A model generated the notes under the pieces. It had not been told where the DNA came from. It searched no databases and saw only the letters and a program-made list of their open reading frames with translations. Positions 1 to 9,717 of a stretch of 64,000 nucleotides of DNA are shown here, one piece after another. The stretch lies in assembly GCF_900176505.1 (NCBI RefSeq), contig NZ_FWYB01000001.1, positions 1 through 64,000 of the forward strand. Reading direction: 5' to 3'. This DNA comes from Pedobacter nyackensis. GTDB taxonomy: Bacteria > Bacteroidota > Bacteroidia > Sphingobacteriales > Sphingobacteriaceae. The position numbers were made by a program, and so were the translations under genes. The number at the start of each line of letters is the position of its first letter. Position 1 is the first letter of the stretch.

Positions 1-142
1 GAAGCTTTCAAGAGCAGTAAACTGTTGTTTGTTCTTCCTAACTTAACTTCTTTCAATAATATGTCATTTGTTTAGTGTAACAGCATGCAAGGCGAAAGCT
101 GCGCAATAAAGCGAAAAGATATATACTAAATCATTAAAAATA

Positions 143-254
<112 letters not shown>

Positions 255-264
255 TCTTAAAGAA

Positions 265-300
265 AGCCGGTAGTCAGAAGACTATCGGCTTTTCTTGTTT
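265..300 (+). terminator. Intrinsic terminator of the rRNA operon
   Basis: An 11-bp stem (AGCCGGTAGTC / GACTATCGGCT, one G-U pair) with an AGAA loop is followed by a T-rich tail. It lies 10 nt after the 5S rRNA. Confidence 0.93.
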
Positions 301-674
301 ATAGGAATTTTACAGCTCCCGATTCTGCTGGGAATTATTTACCCTATACCTTCCCGACTTTGTAGGATTTTTTATACCCAGGTTCATCTGGAAATGAAAC
401 GTTTTAGCCTGATATTAGATTATGCTTAATAGCGTTTATGGAGTTTTGAGAATCGGTACTTGGTAACTGTTTGGTGTCATTAGACAGCTTAATTTGTAGC
501 TGGTGGGGATAATCTACATTTTTTTGATTTTTTAGCTTCATCATTAGCAAGTATGTTTTGTATTTAAAGAATGGGCTATTTTATGTTAAATAATGACACC
601 TTAATTACCTTTGTGATAGGGCGATTATTACGAATAAAATAGTGCTTATGCAATAAGATTGTACTTTTTTTGGT
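301..674. other. Intergenic stretch without a recognisable gene
   Basis: No convincing ORF or RNA gene is visible. It holds a perfect 10-bp inverted repeat, GGTGTCATTA at 473-482 and TAATGACACC at 591-600, and a TACCTTTG box at 606-613 that resembles a Bacteroidota -7 element but lacks a -33 TTTG at the right distance. It probably contains only the upstream region of the desaturase gene. Confidence 0.5.
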
Positions 675-682
675 TATCTTTG
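675..682 (+). promoter_or_regulatory. Putative -7 box (TATCTTTG) of the desaturase gene
   Basis: It matches the Bacteroidota TAnnTTTG consensus exactly and sits 25 nt before the ATG. No TTTG occurs at the ideal -33 distance. An AT-rich leader with no clear Shine-Dalgarno follows, as is usual in this phylum. Confidence 0.5.
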
Positions 683-707
683 ATACAAAATTTAAAATAT
701 AAAACGA

Positions 708-1688
708 ATGAGTTTTTTCGCAGAGAAAAGAAGGGAAGTAATGTTACATATCGAGAACTATATGCTCGATATGATGGACACTTACTTAAAACCGATTGAT
801 ACTAATTGGCAGCCATCAGATTTTTTGCCCGATTCTACAAGCGAAACATTTTACCAGGATATAAAAGGACTACGTGAAAATGCTAAAGATCTTTCTTATG
901 ATCTTGTAGCAGTTTTGATAGGTGATACCATTACTGAGGAGGCTTTGCCTACTTATGAATCATGGTTAAGCATGGTAGATGGTATTTCCAGAAATGAGCA
1001 AGGTGGTTGGATGAAATGGGTACGTCACTGGACTGCTGAAGAGAATAGACATGGTGATTTGTTGAATAGATATTTATATCTATCAGGACGTGTTGATATG
1101 CGCCAGATGGAGATATCTACACAATATCTGATCGCTGATGGTTTTGACATAGGTACAGGTCATGATCCTTACAGGAACTTTATTTATACCAGCTTCCAGG
1201 AGTTAGCTACAAATATTTCACATAGAAGGGTAGCATCATTGGCTAAAAAGGATGGTGATACACTATTGTCTAAAATGTGTGGTGTAATTGCTTCTGATGA
1301 GGCCCGTCACGCTAAGGCTTACAAGGATTTTATGAATAAGATTTTTGAAGTGGATCCTAACGAAGCAATGATTGCTTTTGAAGATATGATGCGCCAGAAA
1401 ATTGTAATGCCTGCACACTTCCTTCGCGAAATGGGCTTGAAAATCGGACAAACTTTCGGACACTTCACTGATGCTGCGCAACGCCTAGGTGTTTATACTG
1501 CGGTTGACTATGTTGAGATCATGCAGCAGCTGATTGAAGAGTGGAAAATTGAAAGTATGGGTGAATTAAATGAAGCTGGTGAGAAAGCACGTGATTATAT
1601 CGTGGCATTACCTTCACGCTTGTTACGTGTAGCAGATCGTATGAAGCAGCCTACAATGGATTATAAATTTAGCTGGATACACGCTTAA
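708..1688 (+). CDS. Acyl-ACP desaturase (soluble di-iron)
   Basis: Likely introduces a cis double bond into acyl-ACP, giving unsaturated fatty acids for membrane lipids, in the cytosol with ferredoxin-type electron input. The two di-iron motifs of the plant-type acyl-ACP desaturase family (FA_desaturase_2) are visible: EENRHGD at residues 111-117 and DEARH at 197-201. A further Glu pair at 78-79 suits the first metal-binding helix. The 326-aa length is normal and there is no signal peptide or membrane segment. It is a single-gene unit with its own -7 box and a strong terminator. Regiospecificity (delta-9 or other) cannot be read from the sequence. Confidence 0.93.
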   Translation: MSFFAEKRREVMLHIENYMLDMMDTYLKPIDTNWQPSDFLPDSTSETFYQDIKGLRENAKDLSYDLVAVLIGDTITEEALPTYESWLSMVDGISRNEQGGWMKWVRHWTAEENRHGDLLNRYLYLSGRVDMRQMEISTQYLIADGFDIGTGHDPYRNFIYTSFQELATNISHRRVASLAKKDGDTLLSKMCGVIASDEARHAKAYKDFMNKIFEVDPNEAMIAFEDMMRQKIVMPAHFLREMGLKIGQTFGHFTDAAQRLGVYTAVDYVEIMQQLIEEWKIESMGELNEAGEKARDYIVALPSRLLRVADRMKQPTMDYKFSWIHA

Positions 1689-1705
1689 TTAAAATATACA
1701 ATAAA

Positions 1706-1744
1706 CAAGAAAGCCTGAATAAATTATTCAGGCTTTCTTGTTTT
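1706..1744. terminator. Bidirectional intrinsic terminator
   Basis: A 17-bp perfect stem (arms 1706-1722 and 1724-1740) is followed by TTTT on the plus strand. T-rich sequence (complement of 1690-1705) follows on the minus strand. It lies between the convergent desaturase and icmF genes and can serve both. Confidence 0.9.
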
Positions 1745-1771
1745 ATACCAATATGCGTGTGCATATTTTGA

Positions 1772-4700
1772 TTACATGTTTCTGCGGTATTGCCCACCTA
1801 CTTCGTATAATGCTTTAGATATTTGACCCAGGGAGCAGATTTTACATACTTCCATCAATTGATCAAATATATTATCTCCCGCTACTGCTGATTTCTGAAG
1901 ATTCTTTAATGCCATTTCTGCTTTATCTGCATTCCTATCCTGGAATAACTGAAGGGCTTTAATCTGGTATTGTTTTTCCTCTTCTGTGGCACGTATAACT
2001 TCTCCTGGTACAATCGTTGGAGAGCCATTTTTGTTTAAAAATGTGTTAACACCAACAATTGGATATTCACCGGTATGTTTTAGTGTTTCATAGTATAAAC
2101 TCTCTTCCTGAATTTTACCGCGTTGGTACATGGTTTCCATAGCACCAAGTACACCACCTCTATCATTAATTCGTTTAAATTCGAGCAATACAGCCTCTTC
2201 AACAAGATCAGTAAGGTCTTCGATAATGAAAGCACCTTGTAAAGGGTTTTCATTTTTAGCAAGTCCTAGTTCTCTGTTGATGATGAGCTGGATTGCCATC
2301 GCCCTGCGTACGGATTCTTCGGTAGGGGTGGTTATCGCTTCATCATAGGCATTGGTGTGAAGAGAATTACAGTTGTCGTATATAGCGTATAAAGCTTGTA
2401 GAGTTGTACGGATATCATTGAAGTCAATTTCCTGTGCGTGTAATGAACGACCTGAAGTTTGAATATGATACTTTAGCTTTTGTGACCTGTCATTTCCTTT
2501 ATACTTGTTTTTAATCGCTTTAGCCCAGATACGACGTGCCACGCGACCAATTACCGAATACTCCGGATCTATGCCGTTAGAGAAGAAGAAAGACAGGTTA
2601 GGAGCGAAATCATCGATATTCATCCCTCTGCTCAGGTAGTATTCAACAAATGTGAATCCGTTACTAAGTGTAAAGGCTAGTTGTGAGATTGGATTTGCAC
2701 CCGCTTCTGCAATATGATAACCTGAAATAGATACAGAATAAAAATTGCGAACCTTCTCACTAATGAAATAACTTTGGATATCGCCCATCATTCTTAAGGC
2801 GAACTCCGTAGAGAAGATACAAGTGTTTTGTGCCTGATCTTCCTTTAATATATCAGCTTGAACGGTTCCTCGAACAGTGCTAATGGCATGTGCACGTATT
2901 TTAGCATATATATCTGCTGGTAACACCTGATCTCCGGTAACGCCCAACAGCATTAGGCCTAGTCCGTTGTTACCTTCAGGTAATGCACCGCTATAACTGG
3001 GTCTTTCCTGTCCTTTAGCTTTATAAATTTTTTTGATTTTTTCATCGACTTCTTTTTCCAGGCCATGTTCAATGATGTGTTTTTCACATTGCTGATCTAT
3101 TGCAGCATTCATGAAAAAGCCTAATAGCATAGGTGCAGGACCGTTGATAGTCATGGATACTGAAGTGGAAGGTGCACAGAGGTCGAAACCTGAATAGAGT
3201 TTTTTAGCATCATCAATAGTTGCTATACTAACTCCTGAGTTACCAATTTTACCATATATATCAGGTCTGATGTGCGGATCTTCACCGTAGAGTGTAACGG
3301 AGTCGAATGCGGTAGATAAACGATGTGCGGGTTGGCCTAAGGATACATAGTGGAACCTTTTGTTTGTTCTTTCAGGGCCACCTTCTCCGGCGAACATCCT
3401 TGTAGGGTCTTCGCCCTCACGTTTTAGTGGAAATACACCTGCAGCATAAGGAAATTCGCCGGGTACATTTTCGGTTAAAAGCCAACGAAGGATGTCTCCC
3501 CAATCTTCGTACCTTGGTAGCGATACTTTTGGAATCTGAAGTTTAGATAAGGATTCATAAAACAATGGTTGTTTAATTTCTTTATCCCTTACTTTATAGA
3601 CGAAATATTCCTGTTTGTATTTTAGCTTGGTTTCCGGCCACTGACGAAGTAGTTTACGGCATTCACCATCTAATTGTTCTTCAAGGTGTTTATACACGTC
3701 CTCAAGTGTCTCCGTTAGGTTTTTGCTTGAAGGAACATCTCTGTTTGTGCTTTCTTCCTGAGATAGTTTAATTACGCCTTGTAACTGGTATAATTTACGG
3801 GCAATGGTGCTTTGTTTTTCTACCCATTCATTATAAGTCTGACTGGATTCTGCAATTTCTGCTAAGTATCTGATCCTATCTGGTGGAATGATATAGATTT
3901 TTTCTGATTGCTCTGCGGTCAGCTCCATTTGTGCATTAAATTTAACACCTGTTTTCTCTTCGATTTTAGACATTAGAGAAGTAAACAGGTTATTCATGCC
4001 GGGATCATTGAACTGCGAAGCCATGGTTCCATATACAGGAATTGTTTCGTCTTTAGCGTCAAAGAGATTGTGGTTGCGTTTATATTGCTTGCGTACATCT
4101 CTTAATGCATCCAGGGCACCTCTTTTATCAAATTTGTTGATGGCTACAAGATCGGCAAAGTCGAGCATGTCGATTTTTTCCAATTGAGTTGCTGCTCCAA
4201 ATTCGGGAGTCATTACGTATAATGATACATCGCAATGTTCTGTGATTTCGGTATCAGACTGTCCAATGCCGGAAGTCTCGACAATGATGAGGTCGTACCC
4301 AGCTGCTTTGCAGATATCAATGCTTTCCTGTACATTTTTCGATAATGCAAGATTGGCTTGTCTGGTGGCCAGCGAACGCATATACACCCGTGGGTTATTG
4401 ATGGCATTCATTCGGATTCTGTCGCCTAATAATGCTCCTCCCGTTTTACGTTTAGAGGGGTCTACAGATATAATGGCCAGTGTTTTATCTTTAACTTCCA
4501 TTAAAAAGCGCCTCACCAGTTCATCTACCAGGGATGATTTGCCTGAACCGCCGGTTCCTGTGATACCTAATACAGGTGCCTGGCTGGATAATGTTAATTT
4601 TTTTAGTTCATTTACAAAATCTTGTGCAGCTTCCGGATCGTTCTCTGCTACTGTAATTGCAGCAGCTATGCTCTTTACTTCTTTTTGTGGTATGGTTTTA

Positions 4701-5164
4701 AGCTCTCCGTTTAATGATTTTGTGGTGATATAATCAGTTTGCTCCAGCATATTATTGATCATGCCTTGCAAGCCCATTTTACGTCCATCATCAGGTGAGT
4801 ATATTCTTGTGATGCCGTATTCCTGAAGTTCTGCTATTTCAGAAGGTAATATTACCCCACCTCCACCGCCAAATATTTTAATATGTGTAGCACCTCTTTC
4901 CTGAAGGAGGTCGTACATGTATTTAAAGTATTCAATGTGACCACCCTGGTACGAAGTCATGGCGATACCCTGAACATCTTCCTGAATTGCGCAATTTACT
5001 ACTTCATCAACAGACCGGTTATGGCCTAAGTGTATAACTTCGGCGCCTGAAGATTGCAGGATGCGGCGCATGATATTAATCGTAGCATCGTGGCCATCAA
5101 AGAGTGCAGCGGCAGTAACAAAACGGATTTTATGCTTGGGTTTATAGATTTCAATTTGCTCCAT
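1772..5164 (-). CDS. icmF: Fused isobutyryl-CoA mutase / G-protein chaperone (IcmF)
   Basis: A B12-dependent acyl-CoA mutase fused to its own MeaB-type GTPase, expected to interconvert isobutyryl-CoA and n-butyryl-CoA. Order of domains: B12-binding domain (residues about 10-150, LFDGHDATI near 22-30), GTPase with P-loop GTGGSGKSS near 203-211 and NKFD near 343, linker, then the TIM-barrel mutase (about 560-1130) with FDSVTLYG and [10 protein letters not shown] Phe in KRFHYVS (about residue 604) fits isobutyryl- rather than methylmalonyl-CoA mutases, which carry Tyr there, but this is not decisive. I chose ATG 5164 (1130 aa) because the longer ORF start at 5239 lies upstream of a -7 box and its extra residues do not resemble the family. 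It is monocistronic, convergent with the desaturase. Confidence 0.93.
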   Translation of the reverse strand: MEQIEIYKPKHKIRFVTAAALFDGHDATINIMRRILQSSGAEVIHLGHNRSVDEVVNCAIQEDVQGIAMTSYQGGHIEYFKYMYDLLQERGATHIKIFGGGGGVILPSEIAELQEYGITRIYSPDDGRKMGLQGMINNMLEQTDYITTKSLNGELKTIPQKEVKSIAAAITVAENDPEAAQDFVNELKKLTLSSQAPVLGITGTGGSGKSSLVDELVRRFLMEVKDKTLAIISVDPSKRKTGGALLGDRIRMNAINNPRVYMRSLATRQANLALSKNVQESIDICKAAGYDLIIVETSGIGQSDTEITEHCDVSLYVMTPEFGAATQLEKIDMLDFADLVAINKFDKRGALDALRDVRKQYKRNHNLFDAKDETIPVYGTMASQFNDPGMNNLFTSLMSKIEEKTGVKFNAQMELTAEQSEKIYIIPPDRIRYLAEIAESSQTYNEWVEKQSTIARKLYQLQGVIKLSQEESTNRDVPSSKNLTETLEDVYKHLEEQLDGECRKLLRQWPETKLKYKQEYFVYKVRDKEIKQPLFYESLSKLQIPKVSLPRYEDWGDILRWLLTENVPGEFPYAAGVFPLKREGEDPTRMFAGEGGPERTNKRFHYVSLGQPAHRLSTAFDSVTLYGEDPHIRPDIYGKIGNSGVSIATIDDAKKLYSGFDLCAPSTSVSMTINGPAPMLLGFFMNAAIDQQCEKHIIEHGLEKEVDEKIKKIYKAKGQERPSYSGALPEGNNGLGLMLLGVTGDQVLPADIYAKIRAHAISTVRGTVQADILKEDQAQNTCIFSTEFALRMMGDIQSYFISEKVRNFYSVSISGYHIAEAGANPISQLAFTLSNGFTFVEYYLSRGMNIDDFAPNLSFFFSNGIDPEYSVIGRVARRIWAKAIKNKYKGNDRSQKLKYHIQTSGRSLHAQEIDFNDIRTTLQALYAIYDNCNSLHTNAYDEAITTPTEESVRRAMAIQLIINRELGLAKNENPLQGAFIIEDLTDLVEEAVLLEFKRINDRGGVLGAMETMYQRGKIQEESLYYETLKHTGEYPIVGVNTFLNKNGSPTIVPGEVIRATEEEKQYQIKALQLFQDRNADKAEMALKNLQKSAVAGDNIFDQLMEVCKICSLGQISKALYEVGGQYRRNM

Positions 5165-5186
5165 AATAGGTTTATAAATAGGTATG

Positions 5187-5194
5187 CAAAGATA
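5187..5194 (-). promoter_or_regulatory. Putative -7 box (TATCTTTG) of icmF
   Basis: It matches TAnnTTTG on the minus strand, 22 nt before ATG 5164. Transcription would start near 5180, which excludes the ORF start at 5239. No good -33 TTTG is visible. Confidence 0.5.
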
Positions 5195-5254
5195 ACAAAA
5201 CTGAACGGAGGCTGGTAGGAATAGCCTGATCAAATACACTAAGCTATAATAACA

Positions 5255-5290
5255 AAAGGCTGTTCCGGTTTTTGTACCAGAACAGCCTTT
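5255..5290 (-). terminator. Intrinsic terminator of the pafA-like gene
   Basis: A 14-bp stem with one mismatch (AAAGGCTGTTC core) and an 8-nt loop, followed on the minus strand by a T-rich tract. It starts 22 nt after the stop codon of the phosphatase. Confidence 0.9.
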
Positions 5291-5312
5291 GTAAAGTTAA
5301 AAATGGCTTATT

Positions 5313-6980
5313 TTATTGATGGGTAAGCTCTGTAATGGGGGTTCCAATACAGCCGCTTGGCATTTGTATGTGTAACATAGCAGCTAAAGTAGCGGCGATG
5401 TCTGTCATGTGATAAGTTTTATTGGTTTTTCCCGGTTTTACGTTCCAGCCCATAAAAACACATGGAATGTGCGCATCGTATGGATTCCAGGAACCATGTG
5501 TTGTACCTGTCTTCGCACCGGTGAAATAATTTGGTTTTAAAATGTAATAAATGTCTCCACTTCTTTGGGCATAATAACCATAGGTTAGAGATTTTTTTAT
5601 TTCTTCGGGTAGAGTAGTTGTGGCAAGCTTGGTCATGTCTACAGCATCAGCGACTTCATCTTTAGTTTTTAGTGTTTCGATTATCAATGATTTTATAGCA
5701 TCAAGATTTGCATTGGCAGTTTTTATACTTGCATGATCGAGGTAAAATTGACCATTTTCTGAAGCTGCTATAGCTTTCTTTACTTTGAAGGTTTTTTCAA
5801 TTGTTTCGTTTAAACTTTTAAAAACCTTAGCTTCTTCAAAAGTTCCTCCTGGTAGTCTATTCTCATTCATAAATCCAGGAACATGAGCAGCTCCATGATC
5901 GGCTGATAGGAAGAATAAGTAGTTTCCTTTCCCAAATTTTTGATCTAAATAAGTAAAGAATTCTTCAAGATCTTTATCTAACCTTAGGAAAGTATCTTCT
6001 GCTTCAACAGAATTCGGACCATACTGATGGCCAACGTAATCTGTAGATGAGCAGCTAACGGCTAGAAAATCGGTCGTGTTATTCTGGCCCATTTTTTCCG
6101 CTTCGATAGCAGTTTTTGCAAGATCAAGGGTGATTGTATTTCCGTAAGGTGTACTTTTTATGACCTCATAATTTTTGCCAATGTAAAGTTTTAAAGGATG
6201 AGGGAATGTTGGTGTCTGTTCACCTCTTGTTTTCCTTTCATAGTTCTTATCGTCGGCTGTACTTTGTGTATAGGTATCAATTGGGTAAAGTGTATTCCAG
6301 TTTTTAGCAAAATATAAATCAGCTTTTTTTTGCTTGTTGTAATCCTGAAGCCAGGTAGGTAGTGATTTCATATAGTAGGTACTGGTAATCCAATCACCTG
6401 TTTGTCCATCATACCAATAAGCAGCATTGGCTGAATGCCCGGCAGGTAGGATAGAACCACGGTCTTTAAGTGCGACACCTATTACCTTACTTTTAAAATT
6501 TGTAGCCAAACGAAGCTCATCAGTAATGGTGGTGGTAAGCATGTTTTTTGGCGACATTACACCTGCCATGGTACTGCTGCCTACAGTAGTTACACTGGTA
6601 TCTTCGGCACAATACATGTTTCTTTTTAGCTGAGCATCATACCAGTCGTTTCCTACTATACCATTGATAGCGGGAGTAGTTCCTGTATAGATACTGGAGT
6701 GGCCGCAAGCGGTAATAGTTGGTGTGTATGGAATCAATGTGTTTTCGGCTGAGAATCCTTCCTTTACGAGTCTTTTAAAGCCGCCAGTCGTATATCGGTC
6801 GTAATATCTATATAAGTAGTCCCATCTCATTTGATCAACGACAAGTCCTACAATAATTTTTGGTCTGTTGATACCATTGGTAGTTTTAGGTGCCGTCTTA
6901 ATACCCTTTTTTTGAGCAGTCGAGACCTGTGCCTGTGTAATCATGGCAAAGACGGTAAACAATAAATAAATTTTTCTCAT
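5313..6980 (-). CDS. PafA-like alkaline phosphatase (secreted)
   Basis: Periplasmic or outer-membrane phosphomonoesterase of the alkaline phosphatase superfamily, closest in motifs to the phosphate-insensitive PafA of Flavobacteria. A signal peptide covers residues 1-22. Active-site residues fall at PafA-like spacing: metal ligand D49 (VVDQM), nucleophile T90 (TITACGH), N111 (GNDWYD), and K172/R174 (LKDRG). Further metal ligands are in STDYVGH, SADHGAAH and GTTHGSW. Length 555 aa is typical. It stands alone, downstream of folC with a 190-nt gap containing a strong inverted repeat. Monoesterase specificity is inferred from the Thr/Asn/Lys/Arg set. Confidence 0.9.
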   Translation of the reverse strand: MRKIYLLFTVFAMITQAQVSTAQKKGIKTAPKTTNGINRPKIIVGLVVDQMRWDYLYRYYDRYTTGGFKRLVKEGFSAENTLIPYTPTITACGHSSIYTGTTPAINGIVGNDWYDAQLKRNMYCAEDTSVTTVGSSTMAGVMSPKNMLTTTITDELRLATNFKSKVIGVALKDRGSILPAGHSANAAYWYDGQTGDWITSTYYMKSLPTWLQDYNKQKKADLYFAKNWNTLYPIDTYTQSTADDKNYERKTRGEQTPTFPHPLKLYIGKNYEVIKSTPYGNTITLDLAKTAIEAEKMGQNNTTDFLAVSCSSTDYVGHQYGPNSVEAEDTFLRLDKDLEEFFTYLDQKFGKGNYLFFLSADHGAAHVPGFMNENRLPGGTFEEAKVFKSLNETIEKTFKVKKAIAASENGQFYLDHASIKTANANLDAIKSLIIETLKTKDEVADAVDMTKLATTTLPEEIKKSLTYGYYAQRSGDIYYILKPNYFTGAKTGTTHGSWNPYDAHIPCVFMGWNVKPGKTNKTYHMTDIAATLAAMLHIQMPSGCIGTPITELTHQ

Positions 6981-7056
6981 TGTGTGTTTTTTGTATTGTT
7001 TTATTGGGTTTGAGTAGTATTATCTACTCTTTGGTTGGTTTAATCGGTAAGGGTTT

Positions 7057-7095
7057 TTGATAAGCTAATTTATTTATTAATTATTAGCTTATCAA
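7057..7095. repeat. Perfect 13-bp inverted repeat in the pafA-like gene's upstream region
   Basis: TTGATAAGCTAAT at 7057-7069 and its exact reverse complement at 7083-7095 are separated by 13 AT-rich bases. On the minus strand the stem is followed by AAAAACCC, not a T run, so it is not a canonical folC terminator. It lies between a -7-like box and the phosphatase start, so it is either an operator or a leader hairpin. Confidence 0.75.
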
Positions 7096-7122
7096 GGTAT
7101 TTACTTTGTAGATTTTGAGCCG

Positions 7123-7130
7123 CAAATATA
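7123..7130 (-). promoter_or_regulatory. Putative -7 box (TATATTTG) of the pafA-like gene
   Basis: It matches TAnnTTTG on the minus strand, 143 nt before the phosphatase ATG, which would give a leader of about 135 nt containing the 13-bp inverted repeat. No -33 match is visible. Confidence 0.4.
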
Positions 7131-7170
7131 GAATGTTGATGATAAGTGTACTTTATGTCTATGTAAAGAT

Positions 7171-8457
7171 TTACATCACTTCAGCTACGACAAAAGTACT
7201 TCCACCAATGAAAATGAGATCATTAGCTGTAGCACCGTTCTTGGCGGCCTGAACTGCCTCGCCAACTGTATTAAAAACCTGTCCGTGTAAAGAAAATGAT
7301 TTTGCTTTAGTTGCCAATTCAATTGCAGAGAGTGCCCTTTCTAATTGAGGCTGACAGAAATAATAATAAGCATCGACAGGGAGCAGTGCTAAAACTCCGC
7401 TAATGTCTTTGTCTTTTACCATTCCGATAACAATATGTAATCTTTCATAGTCAGTTTTACTGATGTTTTGCATAACTTCAGTAATACCGGCAATGTTGTG
7501 TCCGGTATCACAAATGACCAGTGGGTTTTCACTTAATTTTTGCCATCTTCCCTGAAGCCCTGTTAGGGCTTTCACATGGTTTAAAGCGTCGTAAATATGG
7601 CTATCCGTTATTCTGTATCCTTTTTCTTTTAAAATGGCTATAGCCTCTAGTACAGTAAGCACATTTTTTAATTGATAGAAGCCGCTAAGGTCCAGCTTAA
7701 GATTTTTATAGATGACATTGGTACCTTTATATATCGAAGTGCTGAGGTATTCTTTATCTCTGCTGGTGTTTTCTACATGAAATTTCTGGTCAGCAAAAAT
7801 AATACTGCTATTGGTTTCTGCAGCTTTTTTGATGAATACCTGCTGAGTTTCCTCTTGTGTTTCTCCGATTACTACAGGTACTCCGGGCTTGATAATACCT
7901 GCTTTTTCTATCGCAATTTCTCCCAGGGTATTCCCAAGGATATTGGTATGGTCAAGACTGATGTTGGTGATAACTGATAACTCGGGTGTGATAATATTTG
8001 TGGAATCGATCCGGCCGCCTAATCCAACCTCTATGATAGCAATATCCACTTTTTCGCTGGCGAAAAAAGAAAAAGCCATGGCTACAGTGACTTCAAAAAA
8101 GGAGGGACTGATTTCTTCGATTAAGGATTGTTGCCCTTCAACAAAATCCGTGACGAAGGTTTCGGGAACCATTTCTCCGTTTATTCGGATACGTTCTCTA
8201 AAATCTTTAAGGTGAGGTGAGGTGTATAGACCTGTTTTATAACCTGCCTGCTGAAAAATAGCTGCCAGCATATGAGATGTGGAGCCTTTCCCGTTTGTGC
8301 CACCAACATGTATGGTTTTAAATTTATCTTGAGGATTACCCAGGTTTTCGCACATCGCCAGCGTATTGTGCAAATCCTTTTTAAAAGCAACAGCGCCCAC
8401 GCGTGTAAACATGGGCAGCTTGCTGTATAAATAATCTATTGTTTCTTTGTAATTCAT
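7171..8457 (-). CDS. folC: Folylpolyglutamate synthase / dihydrofolate synthase
   Basis: Cytosolic ATP-dependent ligase of the Mur ligase superfamily that adds Glu to dihydropteroate and then to folates. The P-loop GTNGKGST (residues 53-60) and following YTSPHL are diagnostic, and the C-terminal part has the Mur-ligase C domain (CDTGHN near 317). Start chosen at ATG 8457 (428 aa, MNYKETIDYL), matching family N-termini; the longer reading from 8487 adds ten atypical residues. It follows the TonB gene by 40 nt on the same strand and is probably the last gene of the TPR-ExbBD-TonB operon, though functionally unrelated. Confidence 0.94.
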   Translation of the reverse strand: MNYKETIDYLYSKLPMFTRVGAVAFKKDLHNTLAMCENLGNPQDKFKTIHVGGTNGKGSTSHMLAAIFQQAGYKTGLYTSPHLKDFRERIRINGEMVPETFVTDFVEGQQSLIEEISPSFFEVTVAMAFSFFASEKVDIAIIEVGLGGRIDSTNIITPELSVITNISLDHTNILGNTLGEIAIEKAGIIKPGVPVVIGETQEETQQVFIKKAAETNSSIIFADQKFHVENTSRDKEYLSTSIYKGTNVIYKNLKLDLSGFYQLKNVLTVLEAIAILKEKGYRITDSHIYDALNHVKALTGLQGRWQKLSENPLVICDTGHNIAGITEVMQNISKTDYERLHIVIGMVKDKDISGVLALLPVDAYYYFCQPQLERALSAIELATKAKSFSLHGQVFNTVGEAVQAAKNGATANDLIFIGGSTFVVAEVM

Positions 8458-8497
8458 TTGAAAAGCCTGATTAGGCAAAATTACCAAAGCAGATGAA

Positions 8498-9316
8498 CTA
8501 TTTCACTTTAAAGTTGAAAACAACTACACCTATCTGAACATTAGGTGCAGATTCTGATTGAGTTAAGCGGGCACCCATTACTGCATCCTTGCATTTTTGC
8601 CACAATTCACGGTCGTTTAAGGTGGTGCCTTTTACACCCGGTGTAGCATCAATAACTACTCCGCTTTTATTGATCATTATTCTTACTGCGATTTTACCTG
8701 TTTTTTGTCCGTCATCCTGAGGGGTAACGAGGTTGGTGAATTTTCTTAAAGCGATTGGTGTTTCTCCAAAACCAGAGCCTCCTTCGCCGTAATTATTGGC
8801 TAGTGGATCCCCATTTACACTTCCCTGGTTACCAGGTGTAGCACCCGTACCGTCGCCACCACCGGTTCCTTTATTGGCTTTGCCTTTATACAAAGCATTT
8901 TGATTAATTGTCGGCTTGGCAGGTTTCGTTTCTGTTGCCGTAGCTACAGGTGTTGAAGTACTTTTGGTCGTTTTTGTTTTTACGCTGACCGCTTCTTCTG
9001 TACTTTGCGTTACAATTTCCTTATCATCGGCTTGAGCAGTAGATGTTTGCGGAGTTGGTTCCTCCGGCACTACTTTATCCGGTGCCTGTTCGTTGGCATT
9101 TGGATCGGCGGAAGGTTCTTCTATACTGGTATAATCTGTTCCCATACCCTCTACAGAAGTACCATAATTGACTACCATACCACCCATACCTGCTTCAACT
9201 TCGGGTTTGAAGGTGCCTATGACAATAAAAAAGCTTAAGGCCAGCAAAACTGCCATGATGCCTGTTGATATTGCAAGCGCCTTAGGGTAATTATTTTCTT
9301 CTTTAGGATAGGTCAT
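8498..9316 (-). CDS. TonB-family energy transducer
   Basis: Inner-membrane protein with one N-terminal membrane segment (about residues 13-35), a long periplasmic linker rich in Thr, Pro, Glu and Gly (40-190), and a C-terminal TonB/TolA-like domain (about 195-272, ending VQIGVVVFNFKVK). It is expected to couple the ExbB-ExbD motor to an outer-membrane partner. Its start overlaps the exbD stop (TAATG), implying translational coupling. Because the operon also encodes a barrel and a TPR protein, it is probably a dedicated TonB rather than the general one. Confidence 0.85.
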   Translation of the reverse strand: MTYPKEENNYPKALAISTGIMAVLLALSFFIVIGTFKPEVEAGMGGMVVNYGTSVEGMGTDYTSIEEPSADPNANEQAPDKVVPEEPTPQTSTAQADDKEIVTQSTEEAVSVKTKTTKSTSTPVATATETKPAKPTINQNALYKGKANKGTGGGDGTGATPGNQGSVNGDPLANNYGEGGSGFGETPIALRKFTNLVTPQDDGQKTGKIAVRIMINKSGVVIDATPGVKGTTLNDRELWQKCKDAVMGARLTQSESAPNVQIGVVVFNFKVK

Positions 9317-9717
9317 TATTTCTTAGGTTCTACAGCAAGTACAACTTTCAGTTTTAATTTGTTTGCAACATCAAATACGAGCATTGTATTTTCGATAGAA
9401 ACACCCCTTGCAACATATAATACAATAGTTAGATCGGGTGAAGCTTTTTGATAGCTTTCTATCGCTGTTTGCAGCTGCTCCAGGGTTACTTTTTGTTTAT
9501 CTACAGAATAATTTAGCTTCTCATCTATAGATACAGTAACGGTTTTTTGTGCTGAAGATTGTTGTCCTGATTCAGATCTTGGTAACAATAACTTTACTAC
9601 TTGCGGATTAACTACGGCCGAAGCCAACAGGAAAAACAGCAGCAGAAAGAACATGATGTCGTTCAGGGCAGAGGTATGAACCTCTACTGTCCCTTTGTTT
9701 CTTTTGCGTAGATTCAT
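9316..9717 (-). CDS. exbD: ExbD/TolR-family proton-channel subunit
   Basis: A 133-aa inner-membrane protein with one membrane segment (about residues 18-38) carrying the conserved Asp of the family (D20 in LNDIMFFLLLFFLL), used for proton flow. A small periplasmic domain follows. It partners with the ExbB-like protein encoded immediately upstream (TAATG overlap at 9717) and the TonB-like protein downstream (TAATG overlap at 9316). Length and layout are normal for ExbD/TolR; sequence alone does not separate the two. Confidence 0.92.
   Translation of the reverse strand: MNLRKRNKGTVEVHTSALNDIMFFLLLFFLLASAVVNPQVVKLLLPRSESGQQSSAQKTVTVSIDEKLNYSVDKQKVTLEQLQTAIESYQKASPDLTIVLYVARGVSIENTMLVFDVANKLKLKVVLAVEPKK

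Noticed and set aside
1..142. Possible 3' end of 23S rRNA
   Set aside because: I could not recognise conserved 23S sequence here; more likely 23S-5S spacer, so no feature was called.
4242..4733. 163-codon plus-strand ORF
   Set aside because: Lies wholly antisense within the conserved GTPase domain of icmF; composition is that of a shadow frame.
8461..8497. Short GCCTGATTAGGC hairpin between the TonB-like gene and folC
   Set aside because: Only a 4-bp stem with a weak T stretch; not convincing as a terminator, so the operon was left continuous into folC.
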